From: Microvirga lotononidis
GTDB taxonomy: Bacteria; Pseudomonadota; Alphaproteobacteria; Rhizobiales; Beijerinckiaceae
Direction: 5' to 3'
Length of the DNA stretch: 64,000 bases
NCBI RefSeq assembly: GCF_034627025.1
Contig: NZ_CP141048.1
Coordinates: 4,664,001 to 4,728,000, forward strand
Shown: piece after piece, positions 56,276-64,000 of the stretch
Position numbering within the stretch: the stretch's first letter is position 1
Layout: each line of letters opens with the position of its first letter
The notes under the pieces: generated by a model
Databases searched by the model: none
What the model was told of the DNA's origin: nothing
The model's input: only the letters and a program-made list of their open reading frames with translations
Made by a program: the position numbers and the translations under genes

Positions 56276-57271
56276 ATGGCCTCGGGCGGATCATCGCACC
56301 ACCCCCCAGCCTCCCATGGCCGGACCTCCGTCACGGTGGACGAGCTGCTCCGGCTGCGGCACAAGGCACGGGGCTTCAGCTTCCTCCCGCGCCAGCCCGT
56401 GCACAGCATCCTCACGGGGCCCCATGCCTCGCGCCTGCGCGGCCGTGGCCTGAACTTCGAGGAGCTGCGTCCCTACTATCCCGGCGACGACACCCGCACG
56501 ATCGACTGGAACGCGACCGCCCGCCTGCGCGAACCCTTCATCCGCGTCTACACCGAGGAGCGGGACCGGGCCGTCATGCTGCTCGTCGACCAGCGCCTAT
56601 CGATGTTCTTCGGCAGCCACCGGGCCACGAAGTCCGTGGCTGCCGCCGAGGTTGCCGCCGCATCCGCTTGGCGGGTCACCTCGCTCGGCGACCGGATCGG
56701 GGCGGTGGTGTTCTCCGACGACGGGGCGGTGACGGTCAAGCCGCAGGCTCGGGACGCCGGGGCCACGGCCGTCATCAATGCGGTTGCGGAACTGAACCGA
56801 GCCCTCCCCGGCCGCATCGCGGGGCACGCGACGCCTGGGGCGCTGAACGACGCTCTCCGCCGTGCCGCGCCGTTCCTGAAGCATGACGGCCTCCTGTGCC
56901 TGATCACCGACGCAGCGGGGGCCGATCAGGAAACGGTGGAGCGGGTGACGGCGCTCACAGCCCACAACGACGTCCTGAGCGTCTTCGTCTACGATCCCCT
57001 CGAGGCCGACCTTCCTCCGATCGGCCCCGTCGTCGTCGCCGAGGCGAACCGCCAGATGGAGATCGACCTGTCGTCCACCGACCTGAGAACGCGGTTCGCG
57101 CAGGACTTCGCACGCCGCCGCCGGCAGATCGAGCGGTTCTCCCGCAAACGCTCGATCCCGGTGCTGCCGATCCGGGCGGATTTCGACCCGATCGACCAGC
57201 TCCGCGACCTGCTGGGACGCCGGGTGACGCATTCCATCCGCGGGCGGGCACCGGAGGCGGTCCGGTCATGA
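56276..57271 (+). CDS. DUF58 domain protein (MoxR-associated)
   Basis: 331 aa. DUF58 core GRGLNFEELRPYYPGDDTRTIDWNATARLREPFIR is diagnostic (here given in part: YYPGDDTRTIDWNATARL), with a degenerate VWA-like fold downstream (MLLVDQRLSMFFGSHRATKS). It starts 18 bases after moxR. The equivalent in methanol oxidation is MxaS. The stop overlaps the next start (ATGA). Confidence 0.9.
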   Translation: MASGGSSHHPPASHGRTSVTVDELLRLRHKARGFSFLPRQPVHSILTGPHASRLRGRGLNFEELRPYYPGDDTRTIDWNATARLREPFIRVYTEERDRAVMLLVDQRLSMFFGSHRATKSVAAAEVAAASAWRVTSLGDRIGAVVFSDDGAVTVKPQARDAGATAVINAVAELNRALPGRIAGHATPGALNDALRRAAPFLKHDGLLCLITDAAGADQETVERVTALTAHNDVLSVFVYDPLEADLPPIGPVVVAEANRQMEIDLSSTDLRTRFAQDFARRRRQIERFSRKRSIPVLPIRADFDPIDQLRDLLGRRVTHSIRGRAPEAVRS

Positions 57272-57732
57272 CGAGCGATCCGGCCGACCTCGCCAACCTG
57301 CGTGACATCGTCCTGCCTGCCGCTTCGCCCTGGTGGCCCCCGGCCCATGGGTGGTGGGTGATCAGCGCAGGTCTGTTCGCGGCCGCTCTCGTCGCATCGA
57401 TCCGGGGATGGAAACGGTACCAGGCGAACGCCTACCGCCGCGAGGCCCTTCGCGAGCTCGATGCTACGTCGGACGTGACCGCCGTCATGCCGATCCTCAA
57501 GCGGGCCGCCATGGCCGCCTACGGGCGCGAGCGGGTTGCGTCCCTGAGCGGCTCGGGCTTTCTCGCTTTCCTCGACCGGACCGGTGGCACGATCGACTTC
57601 ACGTCGGGGCCTGCCCGCCTCCTTCCCGGGCTCGCCTTCAAGCACGGGCCGCCTCCGACGCCGGACGAATTCGCGACGGCCGTTGCCGATGCCAGGCGCT
57701 GGCTGCGAACCCATCGGGTGCGGGGACGATAG
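57268..57732 (+). CDS. DUF4381-type membrane protein of the MoxR operon
   Basis: 154 aa. N-terminal LRDIVLPAASPWWPPAHGWW, one helix (VISAGLFAAALVASI), then a cytosolic or periplasmic helical part (KRYQANAYRREALRELDA, ILKRAAMAAYGRERVASLSG, FLAFLDRTGG). It occupies the place of MxaA-like proteins in the mxa order. ATGA overlap with DUF58; 1 base separates it from the next start. Confidence 0.82.
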   Translation: MTSDPADLANLRDIVLPAASPWWPPAHGWWVISAGLFAAALVASIRGWKRYQANAYRREALRELDATSDVTAVMPILKRAAMAAYGRERVASLSGSGFLAFLDRTGGTIDFTSGPARLLPGLAFKHGPPPTPDEFATAVADARRWLRTHRVRGR

Positions 57733-57733
57733 C

Positions 57734-58741
57734 ATGCTGACCTTTGCCTATCCCTGGCTCGCCGTCCTGCTTCCCCTGCCCCTGCTCGTGTCCTGGTTGG
57801 TGCCGCCGCGTGCAGAGCATCGGGCCGGCGTGAGGGTGCCGTTCTTCCGGACCCTCGTGGCCCTTACCGGACAGGTGCCGGGCAGCGGCACCGTCATGGC
57901 GCGGCGCGGCGCCGGACGTACGGCCGTCCTCATCCTCTGCTGGCTCCTGGCGCTCGCCGCGCTCATGCGGCCCCAGTGGATCGAGCCACCCCTCCATCGC
58001 GATGTCCCGACCCGAGACATGCTCCTGCTGGTCGACCTTTCCGCCTCGATGGACACGAACGACTTCAGAGACGCGCAGGGGCGGACGGTCGATCGGCTGA
58101 CCGCGCTCAAGCAGGTGCTCGACGAGTTCGTCGCGCGTCGCCACGGCGATCGCGTCGGCGTGGTGGTCTTCGGCGATTCACCCTTTGCGCTGGTGCCCTT
58201 CACGACCGACCTGAAGCTCGCCCGCCAGCTCGTGCAGGAGACCGCCGTGGGCATGGCCGGACCCCGGACGGCCTTCGGCGACGCTATCGGTCTCGGCATC
58301 TCGCTGTTCGACAAGTCGACCGTGAAGACGAAGACCATGATCGCCCTGACCGACGGCAACGATACGGCCAGCAAGATGCCGCCTGGCGAGGCGGCCGGCG
58401 TCGCCAAGGATCGGAGCATCGTCATCCACACCGTCGCCATCGGCGATCCGACCGCCGCAGGCGAGGACAAGCTCGACGAGACCGCGCTCAAGGCCGTGGC
58501 GGCGCGGACGGGTGGCGGCTTCTACCGGGCACTCGACCGGGAGCAGCTCGCCGGGATCTACCGCAGGCTGGACGAGGTCGAGACCCGGCGCATCGAGACC
58601 GTCTCCTTCCGGCCGAAGACCGATCTCTATTGGATTCCCCTGGCGGCGGCCCTGCTGACGGGCATGGGAGCCGCCGCCCTGATCGCCATTAAGGGCCGAC
58701 GTCAACTTCAAGGGACGACGGGGGAGGAGGCTTCGGCATGA
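57734..58741 (+). CDS. VWA-domain membrane protein 1 (BatA/MxaC-like)
   Basis: 335 aa. N-terminal double helix (YPWLAVLLPLPLLVSWLVPP and AVLILCWLLALAALM), a periplasmic VWA domain with an intact MIDAS (LLLVDLSASMDTND, Thr in GPRTAFGDAIGL, Asp in ALTDGNDTAS), and a C-terminal helix (WIPLAAALLTGMGAAALIAI). Such proteins bind a divalent cation and the MoxR client. ATGA overlap with the next gene. Confidence 0.9.
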   Translation: MLTFAYPWLAVLLPLPLLVSWLVPPRAEHRAGVRVPFFRTLVALTGQVPGSGTVMARRGAGRTAVLILCWLLALAALMRPQWIEPPLHRDVPTRDMLLLVDLSASMDTNDFRDAQGRTVDRLTALKQVLDEFVARRHGDRVGVVVFGDSPFALVPFTTDLKLARQLVQETAVGMAGPRTAFGDAIGLGISLFDKSTVKTKTMIALTDGNDTASKMPPGEAAGVAKDRSIVIHTVAIGDPTAAGEDKLDETALKAVAARTGGGFYRALDREQLAGIYRRLDEVETRRIETVSFRPKTDLYWIPLAAALLTGMGAAALIAIKGRRQLQGTTGEEASA

Positions 58742-59676
58742 GTGCGGTGCTGGCCTCGCTTCATCTGCTGCGGCCATGGTGGCTGCTGTTGCTTGTGCCC
58801 GCCTTGTTGATCTGGTGGCGCCTGCGCACGGGGCACGATGCGATCGCACGCTGGGCGGCGGTGATCGATCCGGCGATCCTGAGCGCGCTGGCCATTGGCG
58901 TGAAAGGGCGATCCCGTCTCCTGCCCGATGATCTCCTGGTAGCCATCTGGATCGTCGGCATCGTGGCCGTTGCGGGACCGACCTGGAGGCGCGAGCCCTC
59001 GCCGTTCGCCGATGCCCGGCCACCCGTCATGGTCGTCCTGAAGGTCACGCCGTCCATGAAGGCCGAGGACCTGGCGCCGAACCGTCTTGTCCGCGCCGTC
59101 CAGAAGCTCTCGGACCTCGTGACGGCGCGCGAGGGCGCTTCGACGGGGCTTGTCGCGTACGCTGGATCGGTCCACCTTGTCCTGCCGCCGACACCGGACA
59201 AGGACGTGATGGGCGCCATGGCGCAGGCCCTGTCACCCGAGATCATGCCCCAGGAGGGCGACAGCCTGGCCGAGGCGGTCCGTCTGGCCTCCACCGTGCT
59301 GCGGGACGGCGGCAAGGGAGGATCGGTTCTCGTCATGGCCGATACGATTGCCCCGGACCAAGTGTCCCTCCTGGAGAACCAAGGCGGTTCGGGTCCGACA
59401 TTCGAGACTACCCTGTGGGCCGCGCTTCCGCCGTCGCACCTTGACGCCGCGCAGGACCTGAACACTGGCGCTTCGGCGCTGGATGCCTCGCTCCAGGCCA
59501 TGACACCCGACCGTTCCGACGTCGACGCCATTGCCACTCGGCTCGACCGGGCCACCGCCGTCGGCGACGTCACCGGCGAGGGCGAGCGATGGCAGGAGGC
59601 GGGCTACTGGCTGACGCCTCTGCTCGCGTTGCTTGCCCTCGCCTGGTTCCGGCGCGGCTGGGTCCTGGGGAGCTGA
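58738..59676 (+). CDS. VWA-like membrane protein 2 (BatB/MxaL-like) with degenerate MIDAS
   Basis: 312 aa. N-terminal helices (PWWLLLLVPALLIWW, LLVAIWIVGIVAVAGP), VWA-like domain, C-terminal helix (LTPLLALLALAWFRRGW). The MIDAS start DxSxS is replaced by VVLKVTPSMKAED: Lys stands for the metal-binding Asp and Thr-Pro for Ser-x. The metal site is probably dead, so this copy may be structural and pair with VWA protein 1. Confidence 0.87.
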   Translation: MSAVLASLHLLRPWWLLLLVPALLIWWRLRTGHDAIARWAAVIDPAILSALAIGVKGRSRLLPDDLLVAIWIVGIVAVAGPTWRREPSPFADARPPVMVVLKVTPSMKAEDLAPNRLVRAVQKLSDLVTAREGASTGLVAYAGSVHLVLPPTPDKDVMGAMAQALSPEIMPQEGDSLAEAVRLASTVLRDGGKGGSVLVMADTIAPDQVSLLENQGGSGPTFETTLWAALPPSHLDAAQDLNTGASALDASLQAMTPDRSDVDAIATRLDRATAVGDVTGEGERWQEAGYWLTPLLALLALAWFRRGWVLGS

Positions 59677-59680
59677 GGCG

Positions 59681-60370
59681 ATGGCGCACAGGATCCGCGA
59701 TACGGTAGAATGGCTGTCCTCGTTCCTGGCGCGGCATGCGTACGCGGGCATCGCCGGCGCAGTCGTGATCGGCTTGGGGATCCTCGGCGCGGCCTCAGGG
59801 TGGCGCGACCTCCTGCTCACGCCCGACCAGCGCGGCGCCTGGGCGATGCACGAAGGCCGCTACCAGGAGGCTGCCGATGCGTTCGTCGACCCCATGCGAC
59901 GCGGCGTGGCCCTGTTCCGGGCGGGCGCGTTCAAGGAAGCCGCCCAGGCCCTGTCCGGCCTCGACACGGCCGAGGCCGCCTACGACCAGGGCAATGCCCT
60001 CGTGATGCTCGGACAGTACGACAACGCCGTCGGTCGCTACGACCGCGCCCTCCAGCTCCGGCCCGGCTGGGCGGAGGCCGAAGCCAACCGGACGCTGGCC
60101 CGGCTGCGGGCCGATCGCCTGAAGACGACGGGCGGCGACATGGGCGATACGGATTCCCGACCCGACGAGGTCGTCTTCGATCCGAACAAGCCCAAGGGCA
60201 GCGAAGGCAAGGACGATCAGGTCGCGGGCGGCACTCCCATGTCAGACGAGGCGGTGCGAGCGCTGTGGCTGCGTGGCGTCCAGACCAAGCCCGCCGACTT
60301 CCTGCGGGCGAAGTTCGCCTATCAGCTCCAGTCCCAATCCACGCCTCCAAACCCGGGAAGCGCCCCATGA
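59681..60370 (+). CDS. TPR membrane protein (BatC-like)
   Basis: 229 aa. One N-terminal helix (AYAGIAGAVVIGLGILGA), then TPR repeats (GAWAMHEGRYQEAADAFVD; GVALFRAGAFKEAAQAL; GNALVMLGQYDNAVGRYDRA) and an acidic C-terminal tail. TPR partners of MoxR/VWA systems present clients. The stop overlaps the FGE start (ATGA). Confidence 0.88.
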   Translation: MAHRIRDTVEWLSSFLARHAYAGIAGAVVIGLGILGAASGWRDLLLTPDQRGAWAMHEGRYQEAADAFVDPMRRGVALFRAGAFKEAAQALSGLDTAEAAYDQGNALVMLGQYDNAVGRYDRALQLRPGWAEAEANRTLARLRADRLKTTGGDMGDTDSRPDEVVFDPNKPKGSEGKDDQVAGGTPMSDEAVRALWLRGVQTKPADFLRAKFAYQLQSQSTPPNPGSAP

Positions 60371-61326
60371 AGCACTCACCGATCTCTTCGAAGCTCTCCA
60401 CAACCGGAGACGGCATGGTCCGGATTCCCGGCGGCACGTTCGCCATGGGATCGAACGACCACTATCCGGAGGAGGCCCCCGTCCACCGAGTGACCGTCGA
60501 CGGCTTCTGGATGGACGCGGCTCCGGTCACCAACCGCCAGTTCAAGTCCTTCATCCAGGCTACCGGCCATGTCACGACCGCCGAGACGATACCTGATGCG
60601 AAGGATTATCCGGGAGCCCGACGCGAGATGCTGAAGGCAGGCTCCCTGCTGTTCACGCCACCGTCCCATCCGGTGGACCTGCGCGACTGGAGCCAATGGT
60701 GGACCTTCGCCTTCGGCGTGAACTGGAAACGGCCGAACGGTCCCAACAGCAACCTCAAGGGGCTGGAGGACCACCCGGTCGTCCATGTCAGCCACACGGA
60801 CGCCCTCGCCTATGCCCGCTGGGCCGGCAAGGACCTGCCGACCGAGGCGGAATGGGAGTTCGCGGCCCGCGGCGGGCTCGACGGCGCCGAATTCGCCTGG
60901 GGCGACGAACTCACGCCCGACGGTCGGCAGATGGCGAATACCTGGCAGGGACAGTTCCCATTCCAGAACACCATGCTCGATGGCTACGAGCGCACCTCCC
61001 CGGTCGGCTCGTATCCGGCCAACGGCTACGGCCTCGTCGACATGATCGGAAATGTCTGGGAATGGACGAACGACTGGTACACGCCGAAGCACCCCGACGA
61101 CGCGCCGAAGGCCTGCTGCATCCCGGAGAACCCGCGCGGCGGCCACGAGGATTCGAGCTACGATCCCAGGCAACCGGAGATCAGGATTCCGCGCAAGGTC
61201 GTGAAGGGCGGCTCGCACCTGTGCGCGCCGAACTACTGCCGCCGCTATCGTCCGGCAGCGCGGCACCCGCATCCGGTCGACACCTCCACGAGCCACATCG
61301 GCTTCCGCTGCGTGCGCCGGGAATGA
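60367..61326 (+). CDS. Formylglycine-generating enzyme family protein (SUMF1/FGE)
   Basis: 319 aa. FGE-sulfatase fold: IPGGTFAMGSNDHYPEEAP, VTNRQFKSFIQATGH, LPTEAEWEFAARGG, DMIGNVWEWTNDWY, and the active-site pair Cys286 and Cys291 in KGGSHLCAPNYCRRYR, the same CX4C spacing as the copper-binding cysteines of aerobic FGE. It should convert a Cys in a sulfatase (CxPxR motif) to formylglycine. No sulfatase gene is in the window. No signal peptide. Coupled to the TPR gene by ATGA, so it belongs to the MoxR operon. Confidence 0.92.
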   Translation: MKHSPISSKLSTTGDGMVRIPGGTFAMGSNDHYPEEAPVHRVTVDGFWMDAAPVTNRQFKSFIQATGHVTTAETIPDAKDYPGARREMLKAGSLLFTPPSHPVDLRDWSQWWTFAFGVNWKRPNGPNSNLKGLEDHPVVHVSHTDALAYARWAGKDLPTEAEWEFAARGGLDGAEFAWGDELTPDGRQMANTWQGQFPFQNTMLDGYERTSPVGSYPANGYGLVDMIGNVWEWTNDWYTPKHPDDAPKACCIPENPRGGHEDSSYDPRQPEIRIPRKVVKGGSHLCAPNYCRRYRPAARHPHPVDTSTSHIGFRCVRRE

Positions 61327-61350
61327 TGCGGTCGACGGGCATCCATCGGC

Positions 61351-62415
61351 TCAAGGGGTGATGGCTACCTTGAGAACACCGTCCCGCTGGTGCGCGAAGA
61401 GATCGTAGGCCTCCTCGATCCTGTCGAGCGGGAACCGGTGGGTCACGAGCGCGGTGGCATCGACCCGCCCGGACGCGATCACATCCATGAGCCGCCGCAT
61501 GCGCTCCTTGCCGCCCGGGCACAGGGTCGAAACGATGGACAGGTCTCCAAGTCCGGCCGCGAAGGCATCGAGCGGGATGCAGAGGTCGGCGGCGTAGACG
61601 CCGAGCGACGACAGTGTCCGGCCCGGCCGTAGGACCCGCAAGGCGCTCGAGAACATGCCTTGCCTCCCAAGGCCTCGATTGCCACGTCGACGCCGCGTCC
61701 GTCCGTGACCCTCATGATCTCCGCCACGGGATCTGACTCGCGGATGTCGATGCAGCGGTCGGCCCCCATCCTGCCGGCCATCTCCAGCCGCTCCGGCAGG
61801 CCGTCGACCACGATCACGGTCGTCGCTCCCATGAGCCGGGCTCCCGCCGTGGCGCAGAGTCCGATGGGTCCTTGGGCAAAGACCGCTACAGTGTCACCGA
61901 TCCTCACGCCGCCCCGCTCCGCGCCGGAGAAGCCCGTGGACATGATATCGGGGCACATGTGCACCTGCTCGTCGCTCAGACCCTCGGGAACGGGAGCGAG
62001 GTTCGTCATGGCGTCGGGGACGAGGAGGTGTTCCGTTTGCACTCCATCGATGGTGTTCCCGAACCGCCAGCCTCCGGAGGCCTTGAAGCCGTGCCTCGTC
62101 CTGGGACCAGCATCCGCACAGGCAGGCCGAGCTGTGGCCGCTGGGCGTGATCGCGCGGGCGATGACGCGCTGCCCCTCCCCGTATCCCTGCACCGCCGAC
62201 CCCAGCCTCTCGATGATCCCGACCGGCTCATGGCCGATGGTGAGACCGCGGGCCACCGGATACTCGCCCTTGAGGATATGGATGTCGGTGCCGCAGATGG
62301 TTGTGGTCGTGATGCGGATCAGGGCGTCGAGCGGCCCCACGTCCGGGATCGGCTTCTCGTCGAGGAGGATGCGCCCCGGTTCGACGAATACCGCTGCCTT
62401 CATCGTTGCTGCCAT
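61351..62415 (-). pseudogene. Zinc-dependent alcohol dehydrogenase, two frameshifts
   Basis: Three frames together rebuild one MDR-family dehydrogenase: frame 1 (62415 down to about 62120) MKAAVFVEPGRILLDEKPIP, then TTTTICGTDIHILKGEYPVA, TIGHEPVGIIERLG; frame 2 (about 62130-61660) TRHGFKASGGWRFGNTIDGV, RVTDGRGVDVAIEALGG; frame 3 (about 61656-61351) MFSSALRVLRPGRTLSSLGV to VLKVAITP. Breaks fall near 62125 (after SSACLCG) and near 61655. Catalytic-zinc ligands Cys and His are still readable. Either a recent pseudogene or local sequence errors. Confidence 0.85.
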
Positions 62416-62625
62416 TCCTTCCTCCCTCTCTCATGCGAGCGCGAGCGGCCGAGTCAGGAACCCGGCCTTGGACATTAGGAACCTCGTCAGCGGCGAAGGG
62501 GCTGGCATTGGGGCATAGGATGCGGTCCCCATCAAGGCCGAGGGGGATGGTCTTTCCGGGATGGACGCCATTCCCGTCCGGTGTGTTGTGCCGACACGAC
62601 AACGCTGCATTGTGGGAGCATCCCC

Positions 62626-63561
62626 TCAGAATGGATTGACGTAGTTCAGGATCGCGGTCTGCCGCAGCACGACCTTGCGGATGACGTGGGCCGCCTGCAC
62701 GCGCTCCGTGTAGATCGCCGCCACCCCCGTGCTCCCGGCCGGCAGCCGTCCGGCAACGGCCCGATCATCGAGCGAGATCCGGACCACGAACGGTGCCGCC
62801 TGGAGTTCCGATGGCGCCACCGCAAGGCCGCCCACCTGTGCCTGCCCCGTCGCGATGGCCTGCAACACGGCTTCGACACGTCCGGGAAATACTTCCCCTG
62901 GGAAACGCTTGAACGTGACCTCCACGGGCTGGCCGACCTCGACGTAGCGTGAGTAGATCTGCGGGACCTCGACCCCGAGGATCGTTTCTGAGGTGTCGAT
63001 GAACGCCATCACGGGGGACTGTGCGGTCACCCGTGTTCCCTTGCGCAGCGCCAAGTTGGTCACGTAGCCATCGGCCGGCGCCCGCACGGTCGCCTTATCC
63101 AGGCTCCACCTGGCGCCCTCGAGCTGGGCCCGCAACTGTTCCACATCCGCCTCACGTTGCTGCACGTCGAACGCGCGCCCTGCGTCGTTTCTCTGGAGCT
63201 CGGAGAACTGGCCCAGGCGCAGCTCGGCGAACCTGAGTTGGGCTTCAAGGGTCTGGACCTGTGCCTGGTACGTGGTCGGATCGATGCGGAACAGGACGTC
63301 GCCTGCCTTGATCGGCGTGTTGGCGGCAACGGGGACGTCGATGACCTCTCCCGCGACCTCGGGCACGATCTGGACGGAGTTGCGGATCACCGCTGTCGGA
63401 CCGGACGGCGCGCCCCATCCCATCGGGATGAACAGGCCGACCAGAAGGAGCAGCAGCACGAGGACAGGCGACAGCTTCCAGAACAGGTTGAACGGGATGA
63501 ACCGCAGCCAGACGAACAGAGCCAGCAGCGCAATGTAGGAGTTGAGCAGGACGACGATCAT
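62626..63561 (-). CDS. HlyD-family periplasmic adaptor (EmrA/AaeA-like)
   Basis: 311 aa. N-terminal membrane anchor (YIALLALFVWLRFIPFNLFW and VLVLLLLLVGLFIPMGW), lipoyl-like half (VPEVAGEVIDVPVAANTPIKAGDVLFRID), a helical hairpin (YQAQVQTLEAQLRFAELRLGQF), and a second half with ATVRAPADGYVTNLALRKGT. It links an inner-membrane pump to an outer-membrane channel. It overlaps the upstream DUF3302 gene by 4 bases (ATGA, 63558-63561), the usual partner of AaeA-like adaptors. The pump gene is not visible. Confidence 0.92.
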   Translation of the reverse strand: MIVVLLNSYIALLALFVWLRFIPFNLFWKLSPVLVLLLLLVGLFIPMGWGAPSGPTAVIRNSVQIVPEVAGEVIDVPVAANTPIKAGDVLFRIDPTTYQAQVQTLEAQLRFAELRLGQFSELQRNDAGRAFDVQQREADVEQLRAQLEGARWSLDKATVRAPADGYVTNLALRKGTRVTAQSPVMAFIDTSETILGVEVPQIYSRYVEVGQPVEVTFKRFPGEVFPGRVEAVLQAIATGQAQVGGLAVAPSELQAAPFVVRISLDDRAVAGRLPAGSTGVAAIYTERVQAAHVIRKVVLRQTAILNYVNPF

Positions 63562-63797
63562 TTCGGCTCCTCCCGCCGTTTCGGCACATCGACATAGGCC
63601 CAGATCAGCACCAGCGGCCAGAACACGAAGCCGCAGATCAGGGTGGCCCAGCTCCCGACCGTGACTGCCTCCGGCCAGGGATGACCGCGCTTGCGCGCGA
63701 TGTGCCCGGGCATCATCCCGAGCGCCACGAACACCGCGATGAGCGTCGCGACGAGGACGATGAGGACGATCCAGGCGAAGATGTCGAGGCCTGACAT
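63558..63797 (-). CDS. DUF3302 small membrane protein
   Basis: 79 aa with two helices (IFAWIVLIVLVATLIAVFVALG and VGSWATLICGFVFWPLVLIWAYV) and the conserved MMPGHIARKRGHPWPEAV loop between them. The ATG at 63797 has GGAGAGAT upstream. DUF3302 proteins regularly accompany HlyD-type adaptors; the role is unknown. Confidence 0.88.
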   Translation of the reverse strand: MSGLDIFAWIVLIVLVATLIAVFVALGMMPGHIARKRGHPWPEAVTVGSWATLICGFVFWPLVLIWAYVDVPKRREEPK

Positions 63798-63891
63798 TGA
63801 TCTCTCCGTAAGTGCCGCCTTCGGTTCAAGGCACCGCCTCAGGACCACCAGGCGCGAGACCAGGTTCGGCGATGAAGGACATCGTGCGAAC

Positions 63892-64000
63892 TCAGTATTT
63901 CGCCATGATGGCCGCGGGTGGCGTTGGATGCGCATGTCCGCCGAGCGGGAACGCCACGGTGAACAGGCCGATGGTGCCCTGCGGACGGTTCTCGACGTCG
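63892..64000 (-). CDS. C-terminal end of an unidentified protein, cut by the window edge
   Basis: The minus strand from the right edge reads an open frame ending DVENRPQGTIGLFTVAFPLGG, HAHPTPPAAIMAKY, stop at 63892-63894. Only about 35 residues are visible; the start lies outside. It precedes DUF3302 by 94 bases in the same direction. Not identified. Confidence 0.35.
   Translation of the reverse strand, partial: DVENRPQGTIGLFTVAFPLGGHAHPTPPAAIMAKY

Overview
This is about 64 kb of GC-rich DNA from the chromosome (or a large replicon) of an alphaproteobacterium, most likely of the order Hyphomicrobiales and close to Methylobacteriaceae (Microvirga or Methylobacterium type). That placement is an inference. 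It rests on codon and GC style, a NepR-like small protein, 40-110 bp palindromic intergenic repeats of the kind common in that order, and an mxaRSACKL-like MoxR/VWA operon. No rRNA, tRNA, CRISPR array or complete mobile element is visible.

Layout. (1) 0-10.5 kb: a 5'-truncated aconitase gene with a downstream tctC, converging on a tctA-tctB-tctC tripartite tricarboxylate transporter (TTT). A divergent TctDE-like two-component system follows, with a translationally coupled ABC-type periplasmic binding protein; perfect CTGTCAT direct repeats lie just before it. (2) 10.5-25 kb: a stress/signalling block with a SnoaL-like protein, CorA coupled to a 52-aa membrane peptide, a NepR-like protein overlapping a receiver protein, an HdeD-like membrane protein, YXWGXW and DUF1269 proteins, a CBS-BON protein, an NptA/PhoU-type transporter, an adenylate cyclase-TPR protein, a large hybrid histidine kinase, and a pair of small proteins, one with a twin CX3C motif. 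(3) 25-34 kb: an FMN alpha-hydroxy-acid oxidase, an MFS exporter, a second TTT set, an IclR regulator, a 2-hydroxyacid dehydrogenase and an RraA/HMG-aldolase-like protein. (4) 34-36 kb: cobalt-type nitrile hydratase alpha, beta and activator, beside a decayed IS5-type transposase fragment. (5) 36-49 kb: a tannase-family esterase, a class C serine hydrolase, a LysR regulator flanked by two copies of a 25-bp element, then divergently a PrpF/GalD-like isomerase, a third TTT set and two ATP-citrate-lyase-type subunits. (6) 49-54 kb: TerC and thioesterase remnants, DctA, an intact citryl-CoA-lyase-like protein and a frameshifted CaiB-type CoA transferase. (7) 54-64 kb: AqpZ, a seven-gene MoxR-DUF58-DUF4381-VWA-VWA-TPR-FGE operon, a doubly frameshifted zinc alcohol dehydrogenase, and an HlyD/DUF3302 efflux pair.

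How the genes may fit together. The window is dominated by uptake and cleavage of di- and tricarboxylates: three TTT systems, four TctC-type binding proteins, aconitase, PrpF, an ATP-dependent citrate-cleaving enzyme, a separate citryl-CoA lyase and DctA. A reasonable model is that an aconitate- or citrate-like acid is imported, isomerised and cleaved to acetyl-CoA and oxaloacetate under LysR control. The most unusual systems are (a) the prpF-tctCBA-ACL cluster with its 900-aa large subunit, and (b) the MoxR/VWA operon ending in a catalytically complete formylglycine-generating enzyme. Five loci carry disabled genes, so the window also records ongoing decay.
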